NCBI GenBank assembly: GCA_000383735.1
Contig: KB912135.1
Location: 20,614 to 84,613, forward strand
Direction: 5' to 3'
Source of the DNA: Verrucomicrobia bacterium SCGC AAA164-M04
Lineage (GTDB): Bacteria; Verrucomicrobiota; Verrucomicrobiae; Verrucomicrobiales; Akkermansiaceae
Length of the DNA stretch: 64,000 nt
Positions 8,716 to 17,324 of the stretch are shown one piece after another. Each line of letters starts with the position of its first letter. Within the stretch, counting starts at the first letter, position 1. The notes beneath the pieces were generated by a model. That model did not search any database. It was not told where the DNA came from and saw only the letters and a program-made list of their open reading frames with translations. The translations under genes and the position numbers were made by a program.

Positions 8716-9573
8716 ATGACACCCTCAGACACCAACAGCAGCATCACAGTCTACATGCGGGAAATCGCAAAGACCAAGCTTCTAACACCCATGGAGGAGA
8801 TCGAACTTGCTACCCGAATCGAGAAAGGCGACGAACGAGCGCGGGCTCGCATGATTGAATCTAACCTTCGTCTCGTTGTAAAGATTGCCAAAGACTACAG
8901 CAATTACGGTGTCCCGCTCGTTGACCTTATTTCTGAGGGTAATATTGGGCTAATTCGCGCCGTCGAAAAATTTGACCCTAAAAAAGGGGGGAAACTCAGC
9001 ACCTATGCAGCTTGGTGGATTAAACAATCAATAAAGCGAGCGCTCGCCAACCAAGGAAAGACCGTTCGTCTTCCAATACATCTTGTCGACAAGCTAGCAC
9101 GAGTCCGCCGAATTTCAGCCCTCATGGCCGAAGATCTTGGTCGAGAGCCAACCGATTATGAGCTCTCGGAAGAACTAGGTATTCCGCGCGAAAAACTCGC
9201 TTTGCTCCTTCAGGCATCCAAACAAAACCGCTCAATGGATGAGTCCACGCATGATGACAGCATCGCGAGTTTCGGGGAGGTAATAGCTGACGATCATGCT
9301 ATCGACCCGCTTGAAGCACTTAGCCAAAAAAATGGACTTGATGAGCTTGACCTCGTTCTTGAAACACTTAACGAAAGGGAGACTGAAATTATCGGCTCTC
9401 GGTTTGGGCTAAACGGCAAAAGAATCCTGACCCTTGAAGAAATCGGAAGGAACTTCGGAGTCAGTCGGGAACGAATCCGACAGATTCAAAATGTCGCACT
9501 CAAAAAGATGCAAAAGGCTCTCACCAAAAAGAACGCAATCGCTCCGCCAAAACTACGGAAATCTCTAAGCTAG
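8716..9573 (+). CDS. RNA polymerase sigma factor, sigma-70 family (group 1/2, short)
   Basis: This 285-residue sigma factor contains region 1.2 (SITVYMREIAKTKLL), region 2 (NLRLVVKIAKDYSNYG, DLISEGNIGLIRAVEKFDP, STYAAWWIKQSIKRAL), region 3 (VDKLARVRRIS) and region 4 with the helix-turn-helix TLEEIGRNFGVSRERIRQIQ. It lacks the long region 1.1 and the non-conserved insert of housekeeping RpoD, so it resembles SigA/RpoS-type group 2 factors. It could be the main or a secondary sigma factor; the genome copy number would decide. It stands alone after a 364-base gap and is convergent with the hypothetical gene at 9583. Confidence 0.93.
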   Translation: MTPSDTNSSITVYMREIAKTKLLTPMEEIELATRIEKGDERARARMIESNLRLVVKIAKDYSNYGVPLVDLISEGNIGLIRAVEKFDPKKGGKLSTYAAWWIKQSIKRALANQGKTVRLPIHLVDKLARVRRISALMAEDLGREPTDYELSEELGIPREKLALLLQASKQNRSMDESTHDDSIASFGEVIADDHAIDPLEALSQKNGLDELDLVLETLNERETEIIGSRFGLNGKRILTLEEIGRNFGVSRERIRQIQNVALKKMQKALTKKNAIAPPKLRKSLS

Positions 9574-9582
9574 GAAACCTTT

Positions 9583-10056
9583 CTACATCTGACCATCTAG
9601 GAGCCCCTTCAGCTCCTCTTGGAAGCTTACCAAATCTGCTTCCGAAGGCTGATATCCTGGTTGGTCGGGATCGATCGAAGGGCGGCCCATTTCATCGATG
9701 AGCCATAACCCCTTCATTCCGTCACTAAAGGTGACCGTTCCACTTACCATTGAGCCAGGGCGTGCAACTTGATCAAGGCTAGCTGAGACGCTTCCACCAT
9801 CTGATTGTGTCCCTTCAAGATCTGGCTCCTCCTGAACCTGTGGAGCTTCAATAACTTCTTCAGCCTTAGCTTCCTCCTCATTCACTTGGAAATTTAATTC
9901 TAGGTCTAGAGAAAGGAATCGCGTGTCCATGTAAGTTACGTTGAAGCCGAAGTCATCCTTCAGCCGTCTTTGAACATCTGCCATCTGAGCACCCTCAGCA
10001 ACCCATCCTTTAACCATCTCAACTTGTTCGCTGCTCAAATCGCTAACGCTAACCAT
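9583..10056 (-). CDS. hypothetical acidic protein
   Basis: I use the ATG at 10056 (MVSVSDLSSEQVEMV); a TTG two codons upstream is less likely. The 157-residue product has a short helical N-terminal region resembling a helix-turn-helix (KGWVAEGAQMADVQRRLKDD), an acidic Glu-rich middle, and a C-terminal part containing a beta-type segment (GSMVSGTVTFSDGMKGLWLID) of 20-odd residues. No signal peptide or membrane span is present. It ends the leftward cysS group and is convergent with the sigma gene, whose stop lies nine bases away. I do not recognise the family. Confidence 0.65.
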   Translation of the reverse strand: MVSVSDLSSEQVEMVKGWVAEGAQMADVQRRLKDDFGFNVTYMDTRFLSLDLELNFQVNEEEAKAEEVIEAPQVQEEPDLEGTQSDGGSVSASLDQVARPGSMVSGTVTFSDGMKGLWLIDEMGRPSIDPDQPGYQPSEADLVSFQEELKGLLDGQM

Positions 10057-10099
10057 GCCCAAGAGCTAAGCGCCTAGGGTAAAAAACCCAAGACTCAAT

Positions 10100-11215
10100 T
10101 CACGAACGGTGCCACTTCTTAACGAAGTTTAGCATTTCCCCTTCCTGATCCTCGATTGATTTCACCAAAGCGAGCTGAGTTCGGCATCGATCCAAATTAT
10201 GATTATCACGATGAACCCTGAAGTATTTATCCCCTTCCAAATGGTCGGTTAAAAAACGAATCCCCGTCTCTAGCGTGATTAATTTTGCCGCAAAAGGAAG
10301 CAGGTCAATCTCCAACGGAGTAAGAAAATTCGCGGCGGTTTCGAGATAGCCTTCAACAATTGCCTCGAACATGGGGAGACGCATTTCAACTTTGGACGCA
10401 TCGGGCTCATCCTCGGCGACAGGGCTCGTCGCTCCCCGAATCAAATCCCCAAAATCGTATAAAGCGAGCCCCGGCATCACCGTATCCAAATCAATCACAC
10501 AAACCGCTTCATCAGTCTGCTCATCGATCATGACATTATTGAGCTTTGTGTCATTGTGCGTTACCCTCTCGATTAAACGTCCAGCTGCAAGGTGATCCAA
10601 AAGCACTCCGGTAATCGACTCTCTTGAGGTAATAAAGTCGATCTCTCGCTGGACTTCCTTAACGCGATCGCAGGGATCATTTTTTATCGCTGTATTCAGC
10701 CGAGAGTATCGTTCAGGGGTATTGTGAAATCCCGGAATGGTAACCTCCACTTTTTCAATCGGAAGATCACTTACGAGATCCTGAAATGCCCCAAATGCCT
10801 TGGCCGCCTGATAGGCTTGGCGGGTGTTTTCCACCACGTCGTAAGTCCTACAACCCTCAATATAATTATAACAACGCCAGATCCCTCCGAAAACACCAGA
10901 AACACAGTTTTTCCCATCTCTTCCGGGGTAAAGATTGAGAGTCTGGCCACCAAAATCCCGCTTTCTGCGAAATACCTTACGATTGATATGATTCGTTACC
11001 CGCTCAATGTTCTTCATCACCACTAGAGGTTCTAGAAAAACATTTTCGTTAATTCGCTGAAAAATATATCGACGAGTTCCCCCGTCCTCATCCCGATAAG
11101 CGGCTAGATAGGTCGTGTTGATATGACCACTTTGAACCTCCTCACCATCGGTAAAGGTTCCATCGATTGCAAACTGGCTACCAATTCCGGCAATATCATC
11201 TTTTCGAGTCTTCAT
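10100..11215 (-). CDS. N-acetylhexosamine 1-kinase-like (NahK-type) phosphotransferase
   Basis: The frame begins with a TTG at 11227, but the ATG at 11215 (MKTRKDDIAGIGSQF) is the better start. The 371-residue product belongs to the aminoglycoside-phosphotransferase fold. It closely follows bifidobacterial NahK from memory: SGHINTTY near residue 30, RVTHNDTKLNNVM with the catalytic Asp near 215, VIDLDTVMPG with the metal-binding Asp, and YDFGDLIR. NahK phosphorylates GlcNAc or GalNAc at C1 using ATP. The gene follows the SenB-like glycosyltransferase by 13 bases in one leftward group, so it could feed that enzyme's nucleotide-sugar donor. Exact substrate unproven. Confidence 0.8.
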   Translation of the reverse strand: MKTRKDDIAGIGSQFAIDGTFTDGEEVQSGHINTTYLAAYRDEDGGTRRYIFQRINENVFLEPLVVMKNIERVTNHINRKVFRRKRDFGGQTLNLYPGRDGKNCVSGVFGGIWRCYNYIEGCRTYDVVENTRQAYQAAKAFGAFQDLVSDLPIEKVEVTIPGFHNTPERYSRLNTAIKNDPCDRVKEVQREIDFITSRESITGVLLDHLAAGRLIERVTHNDTKLNNVMIDEQTDEAVCVIDLDTVMPGLALYDFGDLIRGATSPVAEDEPDASKVEMRLPMFEAIVEGYLETAANFLTPLEIDLLPFAAKLITLETGIRFLTDHLEGDKYFRVHRDNHNLDRCRTQLALVKSIEDQEGEMLNFVKKWHRS

Positions 11216-11228
11216 TAGACGCCCCAAT

Positions 11229-12173
11229 TTACTTTAGTTCTATTAACAATTCAAGCCATGACTCTGATTCTCTCACCCGAGAGAATAACGGAAGCCGATC
11301 GGCTAACAAACGGCTCCACTCATCAAGATCTACCCGCTGGTGCATGATAGCTTCGAGCGCTTTAGCAATTTCCCCTTCCTCAAAATAGCCCGGATAATCA
11401 TCACCCAGAAGCCCTACGTTTCCCTCGATCCTACTTGCCAGAACCGGAACACCCATCGTCATCGCCTCCAAAACCGCATTTGCTCCTCCTTCCAAAATCG
11501 AACTATTTATGGTCAGTGAACTTTTGGCACACAGGGCCAAGGACTCCTCTCTTGGCAATCCCCCACACCACCGATACCTTTTATCCTCTTCCATCCAAAA
11601 CTCCGCTGTTTTGCGCATCTCTGCATCTAAAGCCTGTCCAATTTGCCAAACTTCAACATCAGACCACTCCGGGTGCTGAGCTAGAGTTTCAATCGTCAAA
11701 AATGGTCGTTTTACGGGGCGCAGATGTCCTACTACTGAGATCACAAACGGCGATTGGCTCGGGGTGGCTTTGACAGCTATCGGATCGAGACTTGGGCGAA
11801 TCACGACCGTCTTACCTCGCACTTTCTCGGGAAGTTTTCGAATCGCGGCTTCTTGTGGCACGACAATCCGATCCGCCACCTGCAGGGCGTCCCCCCCAAT
11901 TTCAGCCCCCTCCGCGAGCCCCTGATAAATATCGGTGCCCGTCAGCAAAACGATGACTCTTCCGTTCGGCGTCTTCTTTTTGAAATCAAAAACCGCTGGG
12001 GCACCTTTAATGGCATGGAGAGTAATCAGAATATCGGCGGGCTCACCATCATTACCATGCGAACCTCTTGCCTCGACCCCTCCTTCATTTAGCATCGCCA
12101 CAATTCGGTCGGTGGTAACCGAGTTACCCTTCAGCTCGGAGAGCGGATAAGGTGACGCTACGCAGACCTTCAT
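11229..12173 (-). CDS. glycosyltransferase resembling selenosugar synthase SenB (TIGR04348-like)
   Basis: This 314-residue GT-B-type protein has, in order, KGNSVTTDRI near residue 15, ILITLHAIKGAP near 50, LLTGTDIYQGL near 75, VVGHLRPVKRPF near 145, YRWCGGLPREE near 198, ILEGGANAVLEAMTMGVPVLASRI near 223-246 and GLLGDDYPGYFEEGE near 252. I recognise this order as that of the TIGR04348 family, whose characterised member SenB joins selenophosphate to a UDP-sugar to make a selenosugar. The neighbours are cysS (four-base overlap) and a NahK-like kinase, not senA or senC. Membership is from memory of the family pattern; a thio- or oxygen-linked product is also possible. Confidence 0.6.
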   Translation of the reverse strand: MKVCVASPYPLSELKGNSVTTDRIVAMLNEGGVEARGSHGNDGEPADILITLHAIKGAPAVFDFKKKTPNGRVIVLLTGTDIYQGLAEGAEIGGDALQVADRIVVPQEAAIRKLPEKVRGKTVVIRPSLDPIAVKATPSQSPFVISVVGHLRPVKRPFLTIETLAQHPEWSDVEVWQIGQALDAEMRKTAEFWMEEDKRYRWCGGLPREESLALCAKSSLTINSSILEGGANAVLEAMTMGVPVLASRIEGNVGLLGDDYPGYFEEGEIAKALEAIMHQRVDLDEWSRLLADRLPLFSRVRESESWLELLIELK

Positions 12174-13582
12174 AACGGAAGGACCTCGTAACCTTCGCGA
12201 CCGTCCTTCACCATCCAGCCATTCTCAGCCAACTCGTCACGATAACGATCCGAAGCGGCCCAGTCCTTGTTCTGACGCGCCTTCCAACGACACTCGGCAA
12301 GCTTGGCGATCTTCTCCGGAATCTCAATTCCCTTGGGTTCGGGCAAGGTCAAACCAAGAGAAGCAAGGACCGTAAAGAATCCGCGCCAATCTTCCAGAGA
12401 TCTCGCATTTTTAAGGTTGCCAAAAATCTCACCCAGAGCTGCTGCCGTATTTAAGTCCTCGTTCAATCGCTTGAAAGCACCGGCAAAAACACCTAAGCCT
12501 CCCCCTTTTGATAGTTCGCGGTATCCTGGAACATCATGATCTTTTGCTGCTTTTGCTAACCTTCCGAGAGCCTCGCGGGCAGCGTGAAGAGACTCCATCG
12601 TAAAGTTCAATTGCTTACGATAATTCGCCCCAATTAAGACATAACGAACTTCCATCGGCGACCAACCTTCATCAGCTAAATCGCTCAAGGTGTAGAGAGT
12701 TCCACTCGACTTCGACATTTTCTTACCATTCACCAGCAGATGAGTAGAGTGAAACCAATGCCGAGCAAATTCCCCACCACACGAACACTTAGATTGTGCC
12801 AACTCGTTTTCGTGGTGCGGAAAAACCAAGTCCTCCCCACCGCTATGAAGATCGAAGGTCCTACCCAGATATTTTAATATCATTGCCGAACACTCAAGGT
12901 GCCAACCAGGCCGCCCCTCTCCCCACGGACTACTCCAATAGTTATCACCATCCTCGTCACGACGACTTTTCCAGAGAACAAAATCAGCGATATTATCTTT
13001 TTCGTATTCATCAGAATTAGCGCGCTCGTTCTGGGTTTTCCCCAAATCAAGCTCACGTTGATCGAGACGCGATAGTTTTCCATATTCAGAAAATGAAGTG
13101 ATCCTGAAATAGACTGAGCCATCCTCCGACGCATAAGCGTGGCCCTTTTCCAATAACTCTTCGATCATCGCAACCTGCTCTGGGATATGTTCCACCGCAC
13201 TTGGTTCGATATGTGGCTTAAGACAATTAAGAGCCACGCAATCAGCGTGAAACCTGTCACGCCATTGAGCCGTAAAATCAGCCAATTGCATACCAGCGCT
13301 TACCGAATCGCGGATCGTCTTATCGTCCACGTCCGTTATATTACGGACATGCTTAGTTTTCATGCCGCCTAGCTCGAGAACCCTCCGCATCACGTCTTGT
13401 ATCACGAAAGTTCGAAAATTACCGATATGGGCCGGGCCATATACGGTCGGGCCACAGCAATAAAACCTGAAGACTTTACCATCCACCGGCTTAAGGAGAA
13501 CGACTTCGCGCGTTAGAGTGTCAAACAACCTCACGGGGCGAGCATTAACAGCCCTACTGTTCCGGGCAATCGAATTTCCCAA
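12170..13582 (-). CDS. cysS: cysteinyl-tRNA synthetase
   Basis: The class I synthetase that charges tRNA-Cys. The product shows [17 protein letters not shown] (first zinc Cys and the HIGH-type motif, here HIGN), WHLECSAM with the second zinc Cys, HHENELAQS with zinc-binding His, and KMSKS. Length of 470 residues is normal. The start is uncertain: a TTG at 13582 gives a 16-residue extension, whereas a GTG at about 13534 would give the more usual [10 protein letters not shown] start. The TGA overlaps the ATG of the SenB-like gene, so cysS leads this leftward group. Confidence 0.95.
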   Translation of the reverse strand: MGNSIARNSRAVNARPVRLFDTLTREVVLLKPVDGKVFRFYCCGPTVYGPAHIGNFRTFVIQDVMRRVLELGGMKTKHVRNITDVDDKTIRDSVSAGMQLADFTAQWRDRFHADCVALNCLKPHIEPSAVEHIPEQVAMIEELLEKGHAYASEDGSVYFRITSFSEYGKLSRLDQRELDLGKTQNERANSDEYEKDNIADFVLWKSRRDEDGDNYWSSPWGEGRPGWHLECSAMILKYLGRTFDLHSGGEDLVFPHHENELAQSKCSCGGEFARHWFHSTHLLVNGKKMSKSSGTLYTLSDLADEGWSPMEVRYVLIGANYRKQLNFTMESLHAAREALGRLAKAAKDHDVPGYRELSKGGGLGVFAGAFKRLNEDLNTAAALGEIFGNLKNARSLEDWRGFFTVLASLGLTLPEPKGIEIPEKIAKLAECRWKARQNKDWAASDRYRDELAENGWMVKDGREGYEVLPL

Positions 13583-13618
13583 GATTGCGTCTCTTCGCTT
13601 TTCTGTCAGACTGTTGGC

Positions 13619-13900
13619 ATGAGCAAACGCTCCCGAATTATTTTAGCTGGCATGATTCCAATCTTGTTAGTCTCGGCAACAATTCTTGGAATCGGTCTAG
13701 GTGGACGTCTCCCAGGTCTTTCAGGAGAAATCTTTCGCAAAATCACCGGATTCATGTTCACTCCCGTCTTCTTAGAGCTAACTTTTGCCTTTCTTGGGCT
13801 TCTTGCTGTTTTTTCAATTAACAACATCCGCCTCCAAAAACAAGGTGATGAATATGTCTCACTCGAAGTTGAAGAAGATCAAAAAGACCAAAAACCATGA
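13619..13900 (+). CDS. small two-span membrane protein, hypothetical
   Basis: A 93-residue protein with two hydrophobic segments (residues about 7-27 and 45-65) separated by a short loop containing GGRLPGLSGEIF, and a charged acidic/basic tail (EVEEDQKDQKP). It is probably an inner-membrane protein with both ends on one side. The stop overlaps the pdxH ATG (13897), implying translational coupling. No functional motif is recognised. Confidence 0.7.
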   Translation: MSKRSRIILAGMIPILLVSATILGIGLGGRLPGLSGEIFRKITGFMFTPVFLELTFAFLGLLAVFSINNIRLQKQGDEYVSLEVEEDQKDQKP

Positions 13901-14538
13901 ACCTTGCAAACCTTCGCGAAGACTACACGAAAGGTGGTATCAGCCGGTCTAGCATCAAGAGTGATCCTTTCACGCAATTTGAAGAGTGGCTTGAAGTCGC
14001 CCATGAGCAAAAGATTCCAGATGCCAATGCCATGACCGTAGCCACCGCCGGGAAGGATGGTGTGGTGACCTCTCGCACTCTACTTCTCAAAGGAATTATT
14101 GATGGTAATCTACAATTTTTCACGAACTACCGCTCAAAGAAAGCTCAGGACCTCGCCGAGAATCCAAATGCCTCGATCACGATCCTCTGGAAGGAATTAG
14201 AACGCCAAATCTGTGTTCGAGGAAAAGTGGAAAAAACCTCACGGCAGACATCTGAGGATTATTTTGAAATCCGCCCCTACAATTCTCAAATCGGCGCTTG
14301 GGTTTCCGAATGTCAATCTGAGCCTATCGTGGACCGCGCAACGATCGCCAACCGGCAAAACGAACTTGAAATGAAATTCCCTAAAGGAACGGAGGTTCCC
14401 TGTCCAGAATTCTGGGGTGGTTACAACTTGAACCCGAACTACATCGAATTCTGGCAAGGCCGACAAGGGCGCTTGCACGATCGCCTCTGCTTTTCTAGAT
14501 CAGGCGAAGATTGGGAGCTTAAGCGACTCAGCCCCTAG
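13897..14538 (+). CDS. pdxH: pyridoxamine 5'-phosphate oxidase
   Basis: PdxH oxidises pyridoxine or pyridoxamine 5'-phosphate to pyridoxal 5'-phosphate with FMN. The 213-residue product has the N-terminal NLREDYTKGG, the FMN-binding region SRTLLLKGI and YRSKKAQDLAENP, and the C-terminal family signature EFWQGRQGRLHDRL. Length is normal. It overlaps the preceding membrane-protein gene by four bases, and its stop overlaps that of the convergent glycerophosphodiesterase gene by four bases. Confidence 0.97.
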   Translation: MNLANLREDYTKGGISRSSIKSDPFTQFEEWLEVAHEQKIPDANAMTVATAGKDGVVTSRTLLLKGIIDGNLQFFTNYRSKKAQDLAENPNASITILWKELERQICVRGKVEKTSRQTSEDYFEIRPYNSQIGAWVSECQSEPIVDRATIANRQNELEMKFPKGTEVPCPEFWGGYNLNPNYIEFWQGRQGRLHDRLCFSRSGEDWELKRLSP

Positions 14539-14546
14539 TTAGGGGC
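14531..14546. terminator. hairpin shared by two convergent stops
   Basis: GCCCCT (14531-14536) and AGGGGC (14541-14546) form a six-base GC-rich stem with an AGTT loop across the overlapping stop codons of pdxH and the convergent phosphodiesterase gene. No good U-run follows on either strand, so a bidirectional terminator role is only possible. Confidence 0.35.
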
Positions 14547-15347
14547 CTTCCCCTTTAAGGCTCCTTTGATTCTCCCCGGAAAATCAGTTGTCACCGACTG
14601 TGTCCCCTGGTCCGCGAACCACTGCGCGGTCTTGATTTCGTTCACTGTCCAGACATGATGCTCGAATCCGGCCACTTGTAATTTGCTAATAAATTCATCA
14701 TTGATTCCAGCTCTACTTGAACTCATTCCATCTGCCTTCACTTTGCGTAAGGTGGTTAGAGAGTCTTCCAATGAAGGCGTGAAGGAACCGTCTTTGCTCT
14801 GTTTCACATTGGAAAGCCAGTAGGCCTTAAAGTGAGGAGCCTTCTTCTTCACCTCCCCAATAATTTTGGCATCAAAACAAATAAAAACGACCTGCTCTTT
14901 CTCAAGCCGGGACTTAGAAACCTCCCTCAAAAGCGGTGAAATAATTTCAAGTCCACATTTAATCTCAATGTAGATCTTTTTTTTCGCTGGAATCGTCTCA
15001 AAGACCTCTCCAATTGTTGGGATTGAAACACCTTCAAATGCAGCCCCTTTTTTTATACCGACATCTAATTTTTTGAGTTCTGCCAGAGTCGTATTCTTAA
15101 CTACCAAGTTTTTTCCTGCCACTTTTTTGGTATTTGCATCATGGATACAGACAACTTGGCCATCTTTAGTGAGATGAAAGTCACCTTCGATTGCGTCGGC
15201 CCCTTGCTTCCATGCCAAATTGAATGCCGGAATTGTATTTTCAGGAGCCTCTCCCGATGCACCGCGATGCGCCACTACCATCGGCTTCCCTACCAACGAA
15301 AATTGACCTAAAACACCGAAAATTAAGATGTAAAAATAAGCTCTCAC
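14535..15347 (-). CDS. secreted glycerophosphodiester phosphodiesterase
   Basis: The 270-residue product starts with a signal peptide (about residues 1-20). The GDPD catalytic pattern follows: VVAHRGASGEAPENT with the metal and catalytic residues His-Arg and Glu-Asn, then AIEGDFHLTKDGQVVCIHD with the second catalytic His, and KIYIEIKCG with the metal-binding Glu. These enzymes cleave glycerophosphodiesters to sn-glycerol 3-phosphate and an alcohol, for lipid recycling or phosphate supply. The C-terminal WTVNEIKTAQWFADQG segment also fits the TIM barrel. It is probably periplasmic. Confidence 0.92.
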   Translation of the reverse strand: MRAYFYILIFGVLGQFSLVGKPMVVAHRGASGEAPENTIPAFNLAWKQGADAIEGDFHLTKDGQVVCIHDANTKKVAGKNLVVKNTTLAELKKLDVGIKKGAAFEGVSIPTIGEVFETIPAKKKIYIEIKCGLEIISPLLREVSKSRLEKEQVVFICFDAKIIGEVKKKAPHFKAYWLSNVKQSKDGSFTPSLEDSLTTLRKVKADGMSSSRAGINDEFISKLQVAGFEHHVWTVNEIKTAQWFADQGTQSVTTDFPGRIKGALKGKAPN

Positions 15348-15506
15348 TCCGCAGACGATGTCCTATCGCACTAAAAAGAAAAAGGGAAATTCGCGAGCCC
15401 CTGTGAAGGCCAATTACCAAACCCGGGACGAAAACTCGTTACCCTTTTTTACATTTCCTATAAAAAAACAAAATGGTGAGTGGTTGCTCCTTTTCAAGAG
15501 TCCCAA

Positions 15507-15539
15507 CAAAAAACCGCCGCATCTTGTGAATGCGACGGT
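15507..15539 (-). terminator. intrinsic terminator of the bactofilin gene
   Basis: ACCGCCGCAT (15513-15522) pairs with ATGCGACGGT (15530-15539) with one mismatch around a seven-base loop. The adjoining A-run at about 15508-15513 becomes the U-run on the minus strand. It lies about 25 bases past the stop of the bactofilin gene. Confidence 0.8.
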
Positions 15540-15563
15540 CTGGAAATTTTTTAGAATTAAAAA

Positions 15564-15884
15564 TTAGCTTCCAATCGAAGTCTTCCCCTGAAGAGTCGCA
15601 CCTTCCTCCATACTAAGAGTCTTAGTTTTGATGTCCCCCTTGAGCAAAGACTTCTCCTTTAGCTCACAACGATCTGATGTAATTGTACCTTCGACCTTTC
15701 CGTAAAGTTTCACTTCCCCAGCCTTAACATCACCCTTGATACTGGCATTTTCAGCGATCGTCACTTTGCCTTTATCAGAGATGATCTCTCCATCGATTTT
15801 CCCATCAACGATCATGTCATTTGAAAACTTGATTGATCCATTAATTTCGAGCCCCTGAGTGAGGATGTTGGTTGCATTTGCCAT
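15564..15884 (-). CDS. bactofilin (polymer-forming cytoskeletal protein)
   Basis: A 106-residue right-handed beta-helix protein of the bactofilin family. The repeated hexad-like pattern is visible in INGSIKFSNDMIVDGKIDGEI, then SIKGDVKAGEVKLYGKVEGTI and LLKGDIKTKTLSMEEGATLQG, each turn bringing Gly and branched residues into register. Bactofilins polymerise without nucleotide into filaments or membrane-attached patches that organise cell-wall enzymes. The short tails flanking the core are normal. It is divergent from thiH and ends at a good terminator. Confidence 0.92.
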   Translation of the reverse strand: MANATNILTQGLEINGSIKFSNDMIVDGKIDGEIISDKGKVTIAENASIKGDVKAGEVKLYGKVEGTITSDRCELKEKSLLKGDIKTKTLSMEEGATLQGKTSIGS

Positions 15885-15980
15885 AATCTTGAACGGAGTC
15901 CACCAGCTTTAGGGATCTCTGGCAATGCCATTTTTGGGAAAGCTTTTGACAAAAAGCCCTGCAAAGAGGACCAATCTACC

Positions 15981-17117
15981 GTGAGCTTCGCCAGTCAGTT
16001 CAAACCCCTCATGAAGGACCCGACTCCTCTCATGCGGAGATTTCGCAAATTACTTGACCCCTGCCCTGATCGACAACTCGAGAGTATGGCACGTCAAAGC
16101 CAAACCCTGACTCGCCGCCATTTTGGAAAAACGATGCGTCTCTTTGCACCTCTTTACCTGTCAAACGAGTGTGTAAATAACTGCCAATATTGTGGGTTTT
16201 CCCGTAATAATCCTATTCTGCGCACCACTCTTACTGTTCCCCAGGTTGTGGCTGAGGCCAAACATCTTTACGATTTAGGCTTTCGAAACATTCTTCTCGT
16301 GGCCGGCGAGCACCCTAAATTTGTCTCAGATGGCTATCTTCAAGAGTGTGTCAATGCCCTGAGAGCCTTAATTCCAACGATTGGAATAGAGGTCGGTCCG
16401 ATGGAGGATCATCAATACAGCGAATTGGTCGATCACGGGGCTGAAGGCCTGATCGTTTATCAAGAAACCTATCATCAAGAAACTTACGAAGTCCTCCACA
16501 CCGCTGGCCCTAAAAAGAAATTTGATTGGAGGCTGGATTGCCCTGAGCGCGCTTACGCTGGAGGCTTTCGCAGAATCGGAATAGGCGCTCTTTTCGGCCT
16601 TGCCAACTGGCGCTACGAAGCAATCGCGCTGGCCACTCACCTCGACTATCTACTCCGTCATTGTTGGAAAGCCAGCTTCACTATCGCTTTCCCTCGCATG
16701 AGACCCCATGCGGGAAATTATCAATACACCCCCAATCCAGAATTGTCCCTAGACGAACGAAGCCTAGTGCAATTACTCACTGCATTTCGCATTTGCTTTC
16801 CTCAAGCTGGAATTGTGCTTTCAACCCGGGAACCTGCAGAACTTCGCGACTCACTCTTCCCTCTTGGCGTTACTCATATTTCGGCTGGTTCTCAAACAGA
16901 CCCCGGGGGCTACACTGGCGCCGGAACCGAGGATCTGCATCTAACGATCAAGGGACATCGAGTTGAACTTGAAAATGAGCAAGCTCATGATCGTGCGACC
17001 GGACAATTCGAAATCGATGATAAACGACCAGTCGATGAAATCGCCCGCATTCTCAAAACCCAGGGATTTGACCCAGTCTGGAAAGACTGGGACCCCGCAA
17101 TTCTTACACTTTCATGA
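15981..17117 (+). CDS. thiH: 2-iminoacetate synthase (tyrosine lyase) ThiH
   Basis: ThiH is a radical-SAM enzyme that cleaves tyrosine to dehydroglycine and p-cresol for the thiazole ring of thiamine. The 378-residue product has the cluster motif CVNNCQYCGF near residue 64, then GEHPKFVS and the C-terminal GTEDLHL region. The start is a GTG at 15981 with AGAGGA about ten bases upstream. The stop overlaps the ATG of thiS, so the pair is translationally coupled. thiG is not in the window. HydG is related, but the thiS partner settles the assignment. Confidence 0.93.
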   Translation: MSFASQFKPLMKDPTPLMRRFRKLLDPCPDRQLESMARQSQTLTRRHFGKTMRLFAPLYLSNECVNNCQYCGFSRNNPILRTTLTVPQVVAEAKHLYDLGFRNILLVAGEHPKFVSDGYLQECVNALRALIPTIGIEVGPMEDHQYSELVDHGAEGLIVYQETYHQETYEVLHTAGPKKKFDWRLDCPERAYAGGFRRIGIGALFGLANWRYEAIALATHLDYLLRHCWKASFTIAFPRMRPHAGNYQYTPNPELSLDERSLVQLLTAFRICFPQAGIVLSTREPAELRDSLFPLGVTHISAGSQTDPGGYTGAGTEDLHLTIKGHRVELENEQAHDRATGQFEIDDKRPVDEIARILKTQGFDPVWKDWDPAILTLS

Positions 17118-17314
17118 CCCTCACAATCAACGGAGAGACTCAAAACTTTAATGATGAACTCAATCTACGAGCCCTCCTCGTAGAGCTAGGACTTGCTGAG
17201 AAACCAGTGGTGGTTGAACTCAACCAGAAGGCACTCGCTCCTTCTGAGTTTAAATCCCAGAAGCTCAAGGACAGCGATCAGCTGGAGATCATTACAATTG
17301 CCGCCGGAGGATAG
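17114..17314 (+). CDS. thiS: sulfur carrier protein ThiS
   Basis: A 66-residue ubiquitin-fold sulfur carrier ending in AAGG, the C-terminal Gly-Gly that is adenylated by a ThiF-type E1 and converted to a thiocarboxylate. The N-terminal LTINGETQNF and the middle VVVELNQKALAPSEF match the family. It overlaps thiH by four bases. The only E1-like gene in the window is the TGA-containing ThiF/MoeB gene at 38999, 22 kb away, and it is a candidate partner. Confidence 0.93.
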   Translation: MTLTINGETQNFNDELNLRALLVELGLAEKPVVVELNQKALAPSEFKSQKLKDSDQLEIITIAAGG

Positions 17315-17324
17315 CCTGATTCAT

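Noticed and set aside
15946..15951. TTGACA box upstream of thiH
   Set aside because: No -10 box at the right spacing, and it lies too close to the GTG start to be a useful promoter.
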